64,000 nt of DNA from Hanleya hanleyi (taxonomy: Eukaryota; Mollusca; Polyplacophora; Lepidopleurida; Hanleyidae). The notes under the pieces are model-generated. The model was not told the DNA's origin. It saw only the letters and a list, made by a program, of their open reading frames with translations, and did not search any database. Positions within the stretch are counted from its first letter, which is position 1, and every line of letters begins with the position of its first letter. Both the position numbers and the translations under genes were made by a program. The DNA lies in the NCBI GenBank assembly GCA_036873755.1, contig JAVTVY010033786.1, positions 62,001 through 126,000 of the forward strand. The letters are read 5' to 3'. Below are positions 1 to 12,513 of this stretch, piece by piece.

Positions 1-16
1 TAGACGCTTGTAATTT
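1..16 (+). repeat. 3' terminus of a Penelope-like retroelement, cut by window edge
   Basis: The first bases (TAGACGCTTGTAATT) equal the extreme 3' end shared by all the Penelope-like fragments in this window. The body of this copy would lie left of base 1 on the + strand. Confidence 0.6.
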
Positions 17-820
17 CAACATGGCGACGCTGAGGATGAACGATCCTCGATTCGCGATCTTCTCCGAATGATATCACTGATTTCTCTGACTTTGAACGGA
101 TATTCAATGGCTTATGTAATAATATTTGATAGAGCTGTACGTGCCGATACACAAACCTTGAAATCAAGTGAGGCGAGTCATGCTGAAATTGACTATAGTG
201 ACGCGAGCGCGAAATCGACATGCTAAGTACAAGCAGACGTCAAAACAGCAATCCAACACTTACAGCAGTGCACTGATGAACGAAGCGATAACTACAGTGA
301 TATTTTACAACAGAAAGATGTCAGACTTGCAGCTAGAAGAGTTATTCACATATGGATAGAACCGATGGGAATTATGCGGTCGAAACACCTGTAAAATGAT
401 GTTGAAAACTAGGGTCTCCATAGCATCATACGTCTTCGATCCTCAAGTCGGGACAGGATTTGGACCAAATTTACGCCAGGTTATAAGGTTGTATTTTACT
501 GCACCGTTCTTATCAAATAAAATTAGTATTTCTGCTTGTATCTTTTTGACTCCGTTTCATACGTTGAAGACCCACGCCCAGGTTGAAGATGATCGGCCTA
601 TTCACCGTCCCGATTGTCACAGTCGTTTCCGATAGCGTTACTGCAGAGGGGATCGACTTCCCGACGATAATGGCACTTCAAAAAGCACATAATAGTAATC
701 ATAGGAAATAGGCCTATTGTGAAGGAAGAATACAGGGAGTCACTGTACTAAAATATTCCTTGATGCATGTATTATAATCGATAAAAAAAATTGTTGGTGA
801 GTTAATTAATAAAAATGTCA
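17..820. other. No supported feature
   Basis: Only short open frames (63 and 79 codons at 168-359 and 396-635), without motifs or flanking splice signals that I could support. The sequence is AT-rich and looks intergenic or intronic. Confidence 0.4.
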
Positions 821-951
821 TTAACCAAGTGTTTTCATATTGGCCTGGTTATAGGTCCTCGGTCAGCCGTATTGGCCCTCGGCCTGCGGCCTCGGGCCAA
901 TACGGCAGGCCTCGGACCTATAACAAAGCCAATATGAAAACACTTGGTTAA
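821..951. repeat. 131-bp palindrome, MITE-like hairpin
   Basis: Two arms of about 60 bp mirror each other around position 887. The left arm begins TTAACCAAGTGTTTTCATAT and the right arm ends with its reverse complement. The centre is GC-rich (CCTCGGCCTGCGGCCTCGG). The structure suits a small foldback MITE. No clear target duplication is visible beyond TA-rich flanks. Confidence 0.75.
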
Positions 952-2989
952 TAACATATTAGGCATATCAATTTGGATTTCGTACAACAAATATCTTGTT
1001 AACACTCAGAGTAAAACGTGACATAGAAGTGTCTACAGACGTTTGAAATTGGGCTTCGTCTGATTTTGTATTTTTCGTATACATTTTTGCATACATTCTT
1101 ATATATATCTAAAATATGCATGACAAATTGAACCAATATGGTATTGCGATGCAATGTCTCGGCGGATATGGTAACATTGAAAATATTCTAACATATTATT
1201 TTTGATCCAGGGTGTCATATATTAGATATATTAAAATCCATGTTATACGAAACACCTGATACAGCCGAACGCTCAATTTCCAACGTCTGTCCACGCTGTT
1301 TTATGGTTTGTACGGAATTAAATAAATTTAGTTTTGGCACTACAAGCCTAACAGAGTGTCGCTTATGTAAATGTATAGCTACGACTAAATTCAAATTCGT
1401 ACAAAGTACTTTCCAGGCTGAAAAAATATCGCCTACTTAAAACCTTTAATTTTGTTCAATATTTTTTGTTTTTGATTAAAATGATTCGGAAAAACGCGAT
1501 CCCTTGAAGTACATTCATTTACCTCAATTGATTCCACACGGCAGATTTAAATTGTAACAGACGTATAACCTAGTAAATCATGCTCACTGGAAAGAAACTA
1601 TCATTGGTCTTGGTGTAAGTGACGCCGGTTGTCAAAACCAATATCCAAGCTGTTCGGCTATCGATATATTAACTACACTTTTGTTGTAAACGTTATAGAA
1701 AGTTACTGTTGTTTTACTGCAGCAAAATTAAGGATATACATGTATCTGACTTACCTGAGAGTCGCTTTGATTTCTCTTGCGAGCAGACAGGGCTCTCTCT
1801 CTGAGAATGACGTGCGCGCGCGCTCTGAGGAAGCGAAAGCTCTCAAATCCTTATTTTGTCTCATTTTCGTACTCTGGTCATAACAATTGCGACATGAATT
1901 AGGACAATCCTCGGCCGTCATTAGCTTGATTAATAATCGTGATAGATGCCAAGGCATGTATCAGCCACCCCGCCGTTCCCCTCCAATTCTCTAAATTTGT
2001 AAAGTGCGTCACCTATAACTTCTAAGATATAGGAATTAATATCGGTCTCAGCACAGTGATCCCATTTCATGCAATCGATGAGAAGCTAATGCACGCAGTT
2101 AGATACATTCTCTCTATTATGATATAAACCGGGGGGAAGGGGGACTTTATTTTCAGCTCATTTGGATCTCTAAAACTCTCTAGAATGCGTTTACTGTAGG
2201 CTAGATTCTCGCAGTTTATTGGGGAAGGGAGAGGGGTGTGGGGATGTTGCCCCATATCCCATATCATGGCGCGTTGAATAGTCATTTTATTTCCACTTCA
2301 TCGTGAAATGCCTCACCCCAAGCCTACTCTTGCCAAAGAAGACCTATCCAGGTAATATTCGTACATGGTCACTCTATCAGGATGCTCCATTGTGTGTGAA
2401 ATTGAGACACGTTATTGCACATTTTAGCACATAAACTGGGTGAAAATTATCTGGAAAAATGGGACAACCACAGTCCTGATGCTCTTACAACAATCAACAC
2501 ATACAAGGTACTCTGAACACGATCTGGCATCTCGCCCATATTCTCTAAATGCCTCACTTCGCGGTATCATACTCACCATGTTGCGAGTTCAGCTTCCCCT
2601 CGAAAGCACTCTGGAAAACAAAGACGCGTTCCAATCTACGCGCCTCTCCCAAAGGACGCGTTAGTCTCCCATAAAGGACGATTTGACGGTACAGCGTGAT
2701 TCGGCAAAGGCCTCATGATTTGCGTGAAATGCGGTCTGTTTATGGTGATTCGATTGCTCAAATAGATGCATTCTCGCATTGTAAACGAATGATCTACGCA
2801 GTAGCATATTGTGAGGTTCCGTGAAAAGCATTATTTTTTATTGCAGAAACTGGTTCAACTAGGCTATAACCAAGACCGGACATTCTATGTGAAACCCGTT
2901 AAATCAACACCACACAATGATGTGCAATATAGTCATAGCCAGTTTGAGTGGTTTGTGTGTTCAATCCAATCTGGTTTGGGATTTTGGGG
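952..2989. other. No supported feature
   Basis: Open frames of up to 84 codons (1240-1440, 1629-1883, 2440-2664) lack recognisable motifs and overlap frames on the other strand. A GC-rich pyrimidine/purine patch near 2120-2240 is the only compositional oddity. Confidence 0.4.
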
Positions 2990-3440
2990 TCCTGCCTAGG
3001 CCCGCGGGGTCATTTCGCCCCAACCCCGCCCCCTCCTCCCGTTAATTTTGTTCTTACCTCAATGGAGCTATTACTATGGGGCTGAAACTTACCACTCTAT
3101 ACCCTTTGGTCATGCTCTATCAGAAAATGCAAAAAAAAAATTCCAGATGGCTCCTTGATGGAATCAAAGTAATTTCATTTAAAAAAACACATTTTTGATC
3201 GATTTTTGGAATTTTATATCTTTTTCTTCGAAAAAATCATAATAAATTAGTAAATGAAATAAAATAGATTTTTGTCCACTTTTCATCACAGAAAAGCAGG
3301 AACTTTGAAGAAAAATGACGAAAACATAACTTTTCTGGTAACCTCACATGGTCGCCATTTTGAATTTGCTCATGATCCTCCGCACGCAGGTTATGCAAGT
3401 AGGCTCAAAATGACCCTAATATGATAAACCGCAAATTCGC
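2990..3440 (+). repeat. Dispersed repeat, copy 1
   Basis: This stretch is alignable by eye with 22490-22960. Shared blocks include a tract ending in CTATACCC, AAATGACGAAAACAT, ACTTTTCT, TGGCCGCCAT or TCGCCATTTTGAATTT, and GGTTATGCAA. It is diverged, non-coding and contains A-runs. Class unknown; I see no terminal repeats. Confidence 0.6.
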
Positions 3441-4088
3441 GAAGCTTCATTTTTTTTCGTTCTGGAGAAAGAGGAGAAAGTTTGGTAGAGGGCATAATGG
3501 CCTCCACCCAGGCCTAGGGCTAGTCAGGCCTAGTAGGCACATGTAGTTAAGATCGCTATGGTCTTCAAATTTATAGTTGAATTCAAAGCCTGACATGGAT
3601 GCACTATTATTGAGATAACAACTTACACATTCATTCGGATAACACCAGATATAGTTTTGTAGCATTGTTGCGTTTCTACTTTGGGAAATAACTAGGTAGT
3701 CTTTCATGCTCATTTCATTTGTCAGTTCAGGCCTGCTTGGATGCAAAGTTCGCAATGTTAGTATGATTCTGTAATGGGAGGGACATTAAGTCCCATACCT
3801 ACAAAGCTTTCTAAACTATCTCTAAAACGAAAAAAAATGGAGCTGTCATTCCTTTATTTCCGAATGATAATAAGCCCGATATATACTGTTCTGATCAGAA
3901 ATAACTCGACCTTGCACGTCGTCAATAATCGCACGACAACACCAATTCCATATATGTATGAAATAAAAATAATAAAAACTCATGATGGTTTCCTACAAGG
4001 GAGGAGCGGTCATCAGTTTTTAATGATGTCAGCAAGATTTTATGAGGTTCTATACATAAAATCCTAATCACTGATCGATATTCTTATT
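3441..4088. other. No supported feature
   Basis: A 102-codon minus frame (3447-3755) and a 97-codon plus frame (3774-4067) show no domain signature, compositional support or promoter. TAGGCCTA-type words occur around 3512-3532. Confidence 0.35.
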
Positions 4089-4130
4089 GTCCTCCGCCAC
4101 GAAGTGGTGGGAGGACTTGGAAATGCTAGC

Positions 4131-4218
4131 CGTCCGTCCTTCCGTCCGTCCCTCCGTCCGTCCTTCCGTCCGTCCCTCCGTCCGTCCTTCCGTCCCTCCT
4201 TCCGTCCGTCCGTCCGTC
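4131..4218 (+). repeat. (TCCG)n microsatellite
   Basis: TCCG/TCCC/TTCCG tetranucleotide tract directly before the first 156-bp satellite unit. Confidence 0.9.
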
Positions 4219-5960
4219 CCACATCTTGTGAACGCGATATCTTGAGAATAATTCGACCAATGGACTTCTAACTTGAGAAGGTGCTTCACATCAGTTAGAC
4301 GGCCATTGGTATTGATTTTCACTGTGGTACGTAATCCAAGATGGCCGCCATCGACCATATTGGATTCTGTCCGTCCCACATCTTGTGAACGCGATATCTC
4401 AAGAACAATTCGACCAATCGACTTCAAACTTGAGAAGGTGCTTCACATCTGTTAGACGGCCATTGGTATTGATTTTCACTGAAGTGCGTAATCCAAGATG
4501 GCCGCCATCGACCATATTGGATTCTGTTCATCCCACATCTTGTGAACGCGATGTCTCAAGAACAATTCCACCAATCAACTTCAAGCTTGGGAAGGTTCTT
4601 CACATCAGTCAGACGGCCATTGGTATTGATTTTCACTGAGGTACGTAATCCAAGATGGCTGCCATTGACCATATTGGATTCCATCCGTCCCAGATCTTGT
4701 GAACGCGATATCTCGAGAACAATTCAACCAATCGACTTCAAACTTGGGAAGGTTGTTAGACGGCCATTGGTATTGATTTTCACTGTGGTACGTAATCCAA
4801 GATGGCCGCCATCGACCATATTGGATTCTGTCCGTCCCACATCTTGTGAACGCGATATCTCAAGAACAATTCGACCAATCGACTTCAAACTTGAGAAGGT
4901 GCTTCACATCAGTTAGACGGCCATTGGTATTGATTTTCACTGAAGTGCGTAATCCAAGATGGCCGCCATCGACCATATTGGATTCTGTTCGTCCCACATC
5001 TTGTGAACGCGATGTCTCAAGAACAATTCCACCAATCAATTTCAAGCTTGGGAAGGTTATTCACATCAGTCAGACGGCCATTGGTATTGATTTTCACTGA
5101 GGTACGTAATCCAAGATGGCTGCCATTGACCATATTGGATTCCATCCGTCCCAGATCTTGTGAACGCGATATCTCGAGAACAATTCAACCAATCGACTTC
5201 AAACGTGGGAAGGTTCTTCACATCAGTTAGATGGCCATTGGTATTTTTCACTGAGGTACGTAATCCAAGATGGCTGCCATTGACCATATTGGATTCTGTC
5301 CATCCCACATCTTGTGAACGCGGTATCTCGACAACAGTTTGACCAATCCACTTCAGACTTGAGAATGTGCTTCGCATCAGTTAAACGGCCATTGGTTTTG
5401 ATTTTCACTGAGATACTTAATCCAAGATGGCTGCAATGGACCATATTGGATTCACTCCGTTCCACATCTTGTTAACACGATATCTCAAAAACAAATCAAC
5501 CGATCGGGAAGGTTTTTCACATCAGTTAGACGGCCATTGGTATTGGTTTTCACTGAAGTACATAATCCAAGATGGCTGCCATTGACCATATTGGATTCTG
5601 TCCATCCCACATCCTGTGAACGCGATATCTCGAGAACAGTTCGACCAATCAACTTCAAACTCGAGAATGTGCTTCACATCAATTAGACGGCCATTGGTAT
5701 TGATTTCCACTGAGGTACATAATCCAAGATGGCTGCCATTGACGATATTGGATTCCATCCGTCTCGGATCTTGTGAACGTGATATCTTGACAACAATTTG
5801 ACCAATCAACTTCAAACTCGAGACAGTGCTTCACATCAGTTAGACAGCGAGTGGAAATGATTTTCATTGAGGTAGTATGTAATCCAAGATGGCTGCCATT
5901 GACCATCTTGGATTTCAGTCACCCATATTGTACCCATCTGTGTTGTGAACGCAATATCTT
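4214..5960 (+). repeat. 156-bp tandem satellite, about 12 units
   Basis: The word AATCCAAGATGG recurs at about 4332, 4490, 4647, 4794, 4951, 5108, 5262, 5418, 5573, 5722 and 5880, a spacing of 147-158 bp. Each unit contains CACATCTTGTGAACGCGATAT, TTAGACGGCCATTGGTATTG and a dyad AATCCAAGATGGC...CATATTGGATT. Overlapping open frames on both strands here (60-124 codons) are by-products of the repeat. The last units are more diverged. Confidence 0.92.
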
Positions 5961-6319
5961 GATCTATTCCACTCATCGATTTATAAACCTCACAATCCAC
6001 AAATCCATATACAACTACAGACTTACATTCCAGTGTTACACTACCCATTACTGCTTCCCAAACCTCCTCAAATTATCTCAACAATTCCAGATGAACGTCT
6101 CTTTCCACATACACATATCAACTTTCCAAGTTATATTTAAGGAGATATTGGAAGCGTATATGCTGTATGCTCTCAAACAGGCGACTTGGCGGAGGACCTG
6201 CTAGCTACTCAGCTTGTTCGAATGAATTCTAAATCGTTTCCAGGATATGTATGTCGATCGCCCTTTAGTTGTGCATGTTGATTTGTAAACCATGGAGATG
6301 TAAGGCACATGGTATTTAA

Positions 6320-7253
6320 AATTACAAGCGTCTGGTCCGTCATTCATAATTCAGTCGTCGTCCATTAAAGAATATCCGCGTCCATAATCCAAAGACCTAT
6401 TCCATATTCCATATAACAGTATTAGCAACAAATTCAAAAAGACAATCATTGTGTACATACGCATAGGCTTGTTTCCTGCAAGAGAGAAGCGGTCAACAGT
6501 TTTCAATGATGCCGGCAAGACATCATGATGTTCCAAAAATATCAAATCTGTATCGCTGAACAGTATTCTTAATCCATAATATTCGTTGTACGGTCGTCAT
6601 CTAAAGAATGATGTATCTCAGTCACGCTTTGACTGTGGCTATTCATATGAGTATCATGAGGATCTTGAAGTACATACGGCCCCTAGCCCCGGGTTAAGCG
6701 GAATTAGACACAAGTTACGAAACGTAACACCATAGATCTTGCACGCTACGCTCGTATTTTGCTATCAGCATGCGATATGTATCGCCAAATTTGAGAAACT
6801 TTGAGTGGAGGCGCTTGGTGGTGTAGCCCTGTTTTATAAGTTTCTGCAGCAATGTTTTGTGACGTTGATTAAAATCGTCACATTTAACACAGAATCTAGC
6901 AAATGCTACTAGGCGTGATATGTATACGCCATATGCAGGTCCTACTGGAATATTACTATGCAGAAAGGGATAGTTTACGATGTCGAAATTGTAATCATCT
7001 CTTTTGTCATACAGTCGATGAGAGAGAATGCCTGCTTCATTTTTATAGAGATATATGTCTAAATATGATGTGCCTGTAGGGCTATCTGTAGTTTTCTTCA
7101 AATCCAGTGAAGGTGGATATATATCCTTCACTGTGTCATTTATATAGCGATTATCCGCAGCGAGAAGATCGTCTATATAGCGATTGGTGAATGAGAAGAA
7201 ACGGGGTTTAAATGGATCGGTTTTTGAAAGCGCCTGCATATAGTCATATTCAT
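6320..7253 (-). mobile_element. 5'-truncated Penelope-like retroelement, copy 1
   Basis: Read on the minus strand it runs from the end of the reverse transcriptase through the 3' tail and stops at the common terminus GACGCTTGTAAT. It matches the longer copy at 61652-63781 and breaks off just after the codons for YEYDYMQALSKTD. The 5' truncation with a constant 3' end fits target-primed reverse transcription. Confidence 0.8.
6715..7239 (-). pseudogene. Reverse transcriptase, C-terminal fragment (Penelope-like)
   Basis: 174 codons covering the catalytic YIDDLL box (motif C, Y-x-DD type) near residue 22, followed by the conserved YLDIYLYKNEAG and KRDDYNFDIVNYPFL blocks and the end of the thumb-like region. 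The frame is open to its natural stop, but everything N-terminal to the palm motif C is missing, so the fragment cannot be active. It belongs to the group whose palm carries GIPMGTNCAPLLADL in the longer copy. Its assignment to Penelope-like elements comes from family memory and is not proven here. A second short frame downstream (6351-6545) is the 3' tail seen in every copy. Confidence 0.7.
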
Positions 7254-8221
7254 AACACTATGAGTCAGAGTTTGGTCTGAATCGCTCTCCATTACCAATG
7301 TTGGCTCTTACACCCGTCAGTTGGATTATATCGGCTTTTCCGTGACTTATTATCTACCTATTTAAAATCGGTAGCTCAGTTACTTACGTTGGTCTTTGAA
7401 ACACCATTAAAATATTAACCCCCCAGATAAACTGGAGATATTACAAGTCACCCATAGCCGTTTGTCGGTCCGAATGAGCCGAAATCCCGATAAGCTCCTC
7501 GGTCATCCGCGCCTCGACGTTGGAAGTTATTGGTCGCTCATAATCCTGTTTGGCGAAATTTTGCTAATCCTGACATGGACATCACGGCGATTTCTTTAGC
7601 TCTACAGCCAGGAAGATCACATTACATCTTATCGATGTGTCCAACCGATAGAGGAATTTTCGTCCTCTGGTTGGCCTGACATGGCTGAAACCGGGTTTCC
7701 TAGCCGATAGAAGCCGAAATCAACCGTTCTATTGTATTTTACTGATATAGGTAATTGGACGATTCACGTCTCGCTCCCACGATGCACTGCGTATAGTATA
7801 AGAAGCTACCCAACTGACACCCCCTGTTTAAATATTCGCTTGCCTTCTGCTGTATTTTGTTGAGTTTGCTTTCTCTTATTAACAGAAGATAACTGTGTAT
7901 TTTATAAAAGGAAAATGCCGATAATACAGTCGCAGAAATCGAACTTTGTTTTGGAACAACAAAATAACTTTTTGGGAAATTTAATTAAAGTGGCTAGATT
8001 ACTGCACTAATACAGAGATTTGGTAAAGAAAATATGAGTAATATTTTTACAAAATTTTACTCGCTAATAATATATCTTCATTATATCGAAAAAAGGCTTC
8101 TTCTTCCTTGCCACATTTCATCCGCAATATAATTCCCTATTGGTAAGTGTGATGAGTTATTCACTTACAATTGATGAAATACAGAGAGCAAGAATAGTCC
8201 GGTAAATCTAGCGCATTTTTG
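7254..8221. other. No supported feature
   Basis: No open frame over 60 codons and no recognisable repeat in 970 bp between the Penelope-like fragment and the inverted-repeat element. Confidence 0.4.
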
Positions 8222-9529
8222 GGGTCAACCCACCACAAATTGCAACAGAATTTATTTCACTGCTATGCATTTCAGAAAGGTCCCCAAAATAACATACTAA
8301 AAGTCTACAATCCCATATGCATGGGAAATATCTTAATTTTCAAGTTGAATTTTTTCGCGAAATTTCAGTGTTTATCTGTCTCTTGCTTCTATAAGAAAAC
8401 CTTGTACTTGGTAGAAAGCGTGAACGAAATGGGTCATTACTTACACTCATTCCATTCGTTATCATATCAAGGTTATACTCAGCCTAAAATAATGCCCTTG
8501 CGCGAAAAAATAATGCCCTTGCGCGAAAATATTTATGGAGAAATTCAAAATGGCGGATGTATGGGGTCATTCAAAATCTGAACTTTTTACCATTTTCATG
8601 ACAGTCCAGGCAATCTATCTAGTTTTTTAGCTGAAACCAAAACAAATTGCAACAGAATTTTTTCACTGGTATGCATTTTTGTCCACAGAACAACAAACTA
8701 AATGTCTATCAAAATCTATTTGGTGGAGATAGAACTTTTTCTAAAACAAAGATACACCATCATGCTTCATATAAGAAGGTAGAAAATATTGGTTTGTCTC
8801 TGAATAAGGACAGTTTATCATCCAGAATTCCAATCAATACATGATGATCTAGGATACATTATTCTATGGTGGTGAAAACATTTGCATTCCCAATAGATTT
8901 GCTCATAAAAGTAGATAGCAAAACGATAGTTCAGCACCAGGGTATAATATCCTGCCAGTTGGCATTATTTCCATTAGCATTGTTATCCGAAAGGGAACTG
9001 ACAAGCTGTGATATATTTTCTTTCAACCTATGACAATCACAGACAATAGTTCCATTAACTTATAAAGATATAACTCTATTATCACAAGCACGTAGCAAGT
9101 GTCGGGTCTGACATTCAATAGTGTTTGTACCTTGTTGAAAAAAATGCAGCCTTGACAATCATTAGAGAGAGAGAAAAATTAGATTCAACGTCGCGTTTAG
9201 CAATAGTTCAGATATATAACGACAATCTGCCAAACATTTATGATCCATCACAATTGTTTGTAAGACAAATGTTGTTGATGAAAGAAGAATAATTATGCAG
9301 ATCCTAATATATCATTTAATTATCAAACAAATAATACTCTGAATTATAGGCAAAGTTGACGGCATAACTTTTTACATTCTGGTTCATAGTAATATTATTA
9401 GGGGAAGTGACTTCTCATATATATAGTTGATGTCTTTTATTGTTATTCCTCATGAACATTGCCATAAGTTGAGGAATATTTCACAGCACTATCAATCCCA
9501 ATACGCCAATGTCATTTTCAAAGGTCTGG

Positions 9530-10064
9530 GTTTGATGAGTTTGCATAGCTCAGTCGTTTGCATTCTCCACACACACTTGAACAATCCAGGCCATAATCCT
9601 TACAGGCGTATCTGTTTCAGCTACAATCATTCATGCATTTCCACCTGATAACCTCAAGTAACCCCTGAAGCTGGTGGCAGATCAGTTTTCGCAGGGAGAA
9701 ACCGATTGAATTGTCCACTCCCATTTTTGTGGCTGCAATGGATGGTCCTCCCCTCAAGTCAATTCCTTCATCTGGGTTACTACTGTATAAACATATAAGC
9801 GTTTTCTATGCTGCTGCAATAAATGACCTTCGTCGGGACTCCTATGTCCTGGATGAACACTTCAGCTTGTTGGCGAAAAAGCTCAGTGACAGTTGTCTTC
9901 TTCAAGGCAGCACCTTTGTCAATGCCTATGGTCGGAATACTGTGTCACAGTCCAGAATGCATGGTCGGAATACTGTCTCACAGTCCAGAATGGCATGCAC
10001 AAGCAACATATTTGTACAGACTTCCATTCCCAGCACAGACTTTGTCTTCTTGACATTCCAAACT
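9530..10064 (-). pseudogene. Left-arm remnant of an uncharacterised metazoan repeat-borne gene
   Basis: Read on the minus strand, this mirrors the 3' half of the gene remnant at 10590-11400: VKKTKxVLxM, then the block equivalent to GIG-K-AA, then FRQQAEVF, then the proline-rich and cysteine-rich end. Stops and frameshifts interrupt it. A 28-bp direct duplication (GGTCGGAATACTGTxTCACAG twice, about 9930-9985) is unique to this copy. It points away from the palindrome centre, opposite to its partner. Confidence 0.6.
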
Positions 10065-10576
10065 CTGGTCCGTCATTCATAATTCAGCCGTCGTCCATTA
10101 GAGAATATCCGCGTCCATAATCCAAAGACCTATTCCATATTCTATATAACAGTATTAGCACCAAATTCAAAAAGACAACCATAGTATACATAAACATAGG
10201 CTTGTTTCCTGCAAGAGAGAAGCGGTCAACAGTTTTCAATGATGCCGGCAAGACATCATGATGTTCCAAAAATATCAAATCGTATCGCTGATCAGTATTC
10301 TTAATCCATAATATTCGTTGTAAAGTCGTCATCTAAAGAATGATGTATCTCGGTCACGCTTTGATTGTGACTGTTCATATGAGTACCATGAAGATCTTGC
10401 AGTACATGGGTTCATACGGCCCCTAGCCCTGGGTTATGCGGAATTAGACACAAGTTACGAAACGTAACGCCATAGATCTTGCACGCTACGCTCGTATTTT
10501 GCTATCAGCATGCGAAATGTATCGACAAATTTGAAAAACTTTGAGTGGATGCGCTTGGTGGTGTAGCCCTGTTTTA
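10065..10576 (-). mobile_element. 5'-truncated Penelope-like fragment, copy 2
   Basis: About 510 bp of the 3' end of the same retroelement, containing the tail frame (10084-10332) and the last part of the reverse transcriptase. It sits exactly at the centre of the inverted-repeat element, between the two gene remnants. The usual GACGCTTGTAA end is shortened here to the GACCAGAG junction. Confidence 0.8.
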
Positions 10577-10589
10577 GCAAACAACGTCA

Positions 10590-11400
10590 ACAAGTAGCAG
10601 TTCATTACTCTTATGAGTGACCAGTTGGAAAGGGCGGGATGTTTCATATGCAGATGTTTTTATTGTAAAAGCTGCCATTTATTCGACTGAAAGCATCAAA
10701 GCTTTGGTTGGTTATGATACTGACCTGTTAGTTCTGCTCTGTTTTCATGCAGACATGGATGACAATGGCATCTACTTTCAGCCAGGAGAGAATGCAAAGA
10801 AACGGATAGTTTGGAATGTCAAGAAGACAAAGGCTGTGCTGGAAATGTAAGTCTGCACAAATATGCTGTTTGTGCATGCCATTCAGGGCTGTGACACAGT
10901 ATACTGACCATATGGCATTGGCAAATGTGCGGCCGTAAAGAAAACAACGCTCAATGAGCTATTTCGCCAACAAGCTGAGGTGTTCAACCAGGCCATTGGG
11001 AGTCCTGATTGAGGTTATCTATTGCAGGTGCGTGTGTGTTTATACAATGGTAACCCTGACGAAGCAATTGGCTGCATGAGATACAAGCGTTTCTGTGAAA
11101 AAAACGACTCATATATGTGCAGGTACAATTACAACACATATAAGGGAAGTGGGAAGAGATGCCGACATGCTGGCATTCAGAACCTTCCACCAGCATCAGC
11201 ATCAGCTAAGTATCAAGGTTCGCGTGTTTAGAGTGGAAAGGGGAAGACCATCCATTGCAGCCACAAGAATGAGGGTGGGCGGCTTCTCTCTGTGAAAACT
11301 GAACTGCCAGTTCCACTGGCACTCTTTGAGGTTATCAGGTGCAACTGCAAGAAAGATTGCAGCTGAAGAAGATGCACCTATAGGAGCATGGCTTATATTG
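10590..11400 (+). pseudogene. Right-arm remnant of an uncharacterised metazoan repeat-borne gene
   Basis: The open part (10617-10850) encodes a segment with YDTDLLVLLCFHADMD and VWNVKKTKAVLEM. In shifted frames it continues with GIGKCAAVKK, LFRQQAEVFNQAIGSP, MRYKRFCEK, LPPASASAKYQ and finally LPVPLALFEVIRCNCKKDC followed by a stop. I recognise this as a repetitive invertebrate family of unknown function, with a TDLLVLL block and a cysteine-rich C-terminus. Several stops and frameshifts show decay. A nuclease-like role for the acidic TDLL block is only a guess. Confidence 0.6.
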
Positions 11401-12513
11401 TTGAAAATGTAACATGGTAAATGGCATGGTAGGACGTTATGGTAGAACATCAAGTTTGCCTATAATCTAGATTATTATTTGTTTGATAATTAGCTGGTAG
11501 GATCAGCATAATTATTCTTCTATCGTCAAAACATATCTGACACACAATTGCGATAGATCATTAATGGCTTGCAGAGCTGTATTTGTCAACAAGGCACATG
11601 TTGTGACAATAGAGAGATATCTCCATGAGTGGGTTTGTGGAAATATTGTCTGTGACAGTTATCGGTTGAAGGAAAATACATCACAATTTGTCATTTCATT
11701 TATTTTGAGAGAGAATTCCTCTTTCAGATGATTATGCTAATGGAAAAATGTTAACTGACTGAATATTACCATGTATAATTCATATAGCCTGATGCTGAAC
11801 TATCAGTTTGCTATCTACGCTTATGAGCACATCCACCGGGAAGACACATGTTTTCACCACCATGGCATACTGTACCCTGGGTCATGTATTAATTGGATTT
11901 CTGGATGATAAACTTATTTACGGAAAAAACAATATTCTACTTTGCTTATACGAGGCATAATGGCCTATTATGTATTATAAAATGGCGTATCTTTGTTTTC
12001 AAAAAAAGTCGTATCTCCACCAAATAGATTTTGGTAGACTTTTAGTATGTTGTTCTGGGAACCTATTAGAAATCCATACCAGTGAAAAAATTCTGTTGCA
12101 ATTTGTGTTGGGTCCAGCTAATAAAAACCAGATAGATTGCCTGGACTGTCATGAAAATGGTAAAAAGTTCAGATTTAGAATGACCCCATACATCCGCCAT
12201 TTTGAATTTCTCCATAAATATTTTCGTGCAAGGGTATTATTTTAGGCTGAGTATAACCTTGATATGATAACGAATGGAATGAGTGTAAGTAATGACCCAT
12301 TTCTTTCACGCTTAGTACCAAGTACAAGGTTTTCTTATAGGAGCAAGAGACAGGTAAACACTGAAATTTCGCGAAAAATACCTCAAATTTCAACTTGAAA
12401 TTTAATATATTTCCCATGCATATCTGTTTGTAGACTTTTAGTATGTTATTCTAGAGACCTTTCGGAAATGCACTGCAGCAAAAACAATTCTGTTGCAATT
12501 TGTGGTGGGTCAA

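Larger units (their letters stand above)
4089..6199. mobile_element. Satellite-bearing element with short terminal inverted repeats
   Basis: The region opens with TCCTCCGCCACGAAGTGG and closes with CTTGGCGGAGGAC, so a short inverted repeat (GTCCTCCGCCA / TGGCGGAGGAC) brackets the whole 2.1-kb block. Inside are a TCCG microsatellite, about 12 tandem units of a 156-bp satellite, and a short unique tail (about 5960-6185). I infer a non-autonomous DNA element that carries a satellite array, because the termini are inverted while the units are direct. No target duplication was identified. Confidence 0.6.
8222..12513. mobile_element. 4.3-kb inverted-repeat element with 1.7-1.8-kb arms
   Basis: Left arm (about 8222-10064) and right arm (about 10818-12513) are imperfect reverse complements. 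The outer ends read ACCCACCACAAATTGCAACAG on the left and its complement on the right. Matching inner blocks include the 8640-8720 / 12005-12115 pair (ACCAAATAGATTTTGGTAGAC) and the gene remnants at 9530-10064 / 10818-11400. The centre holds a Penelope-like insertion and about 240 bp present only on the right. No clear target duplication is visible. Confidence 0.75.

Noticed and set aside
4068..5906. Overlapping frames of 60-124 codons on both strands
   Set aside because: All are readings of the 156-bp satellite and the TCCG tract.
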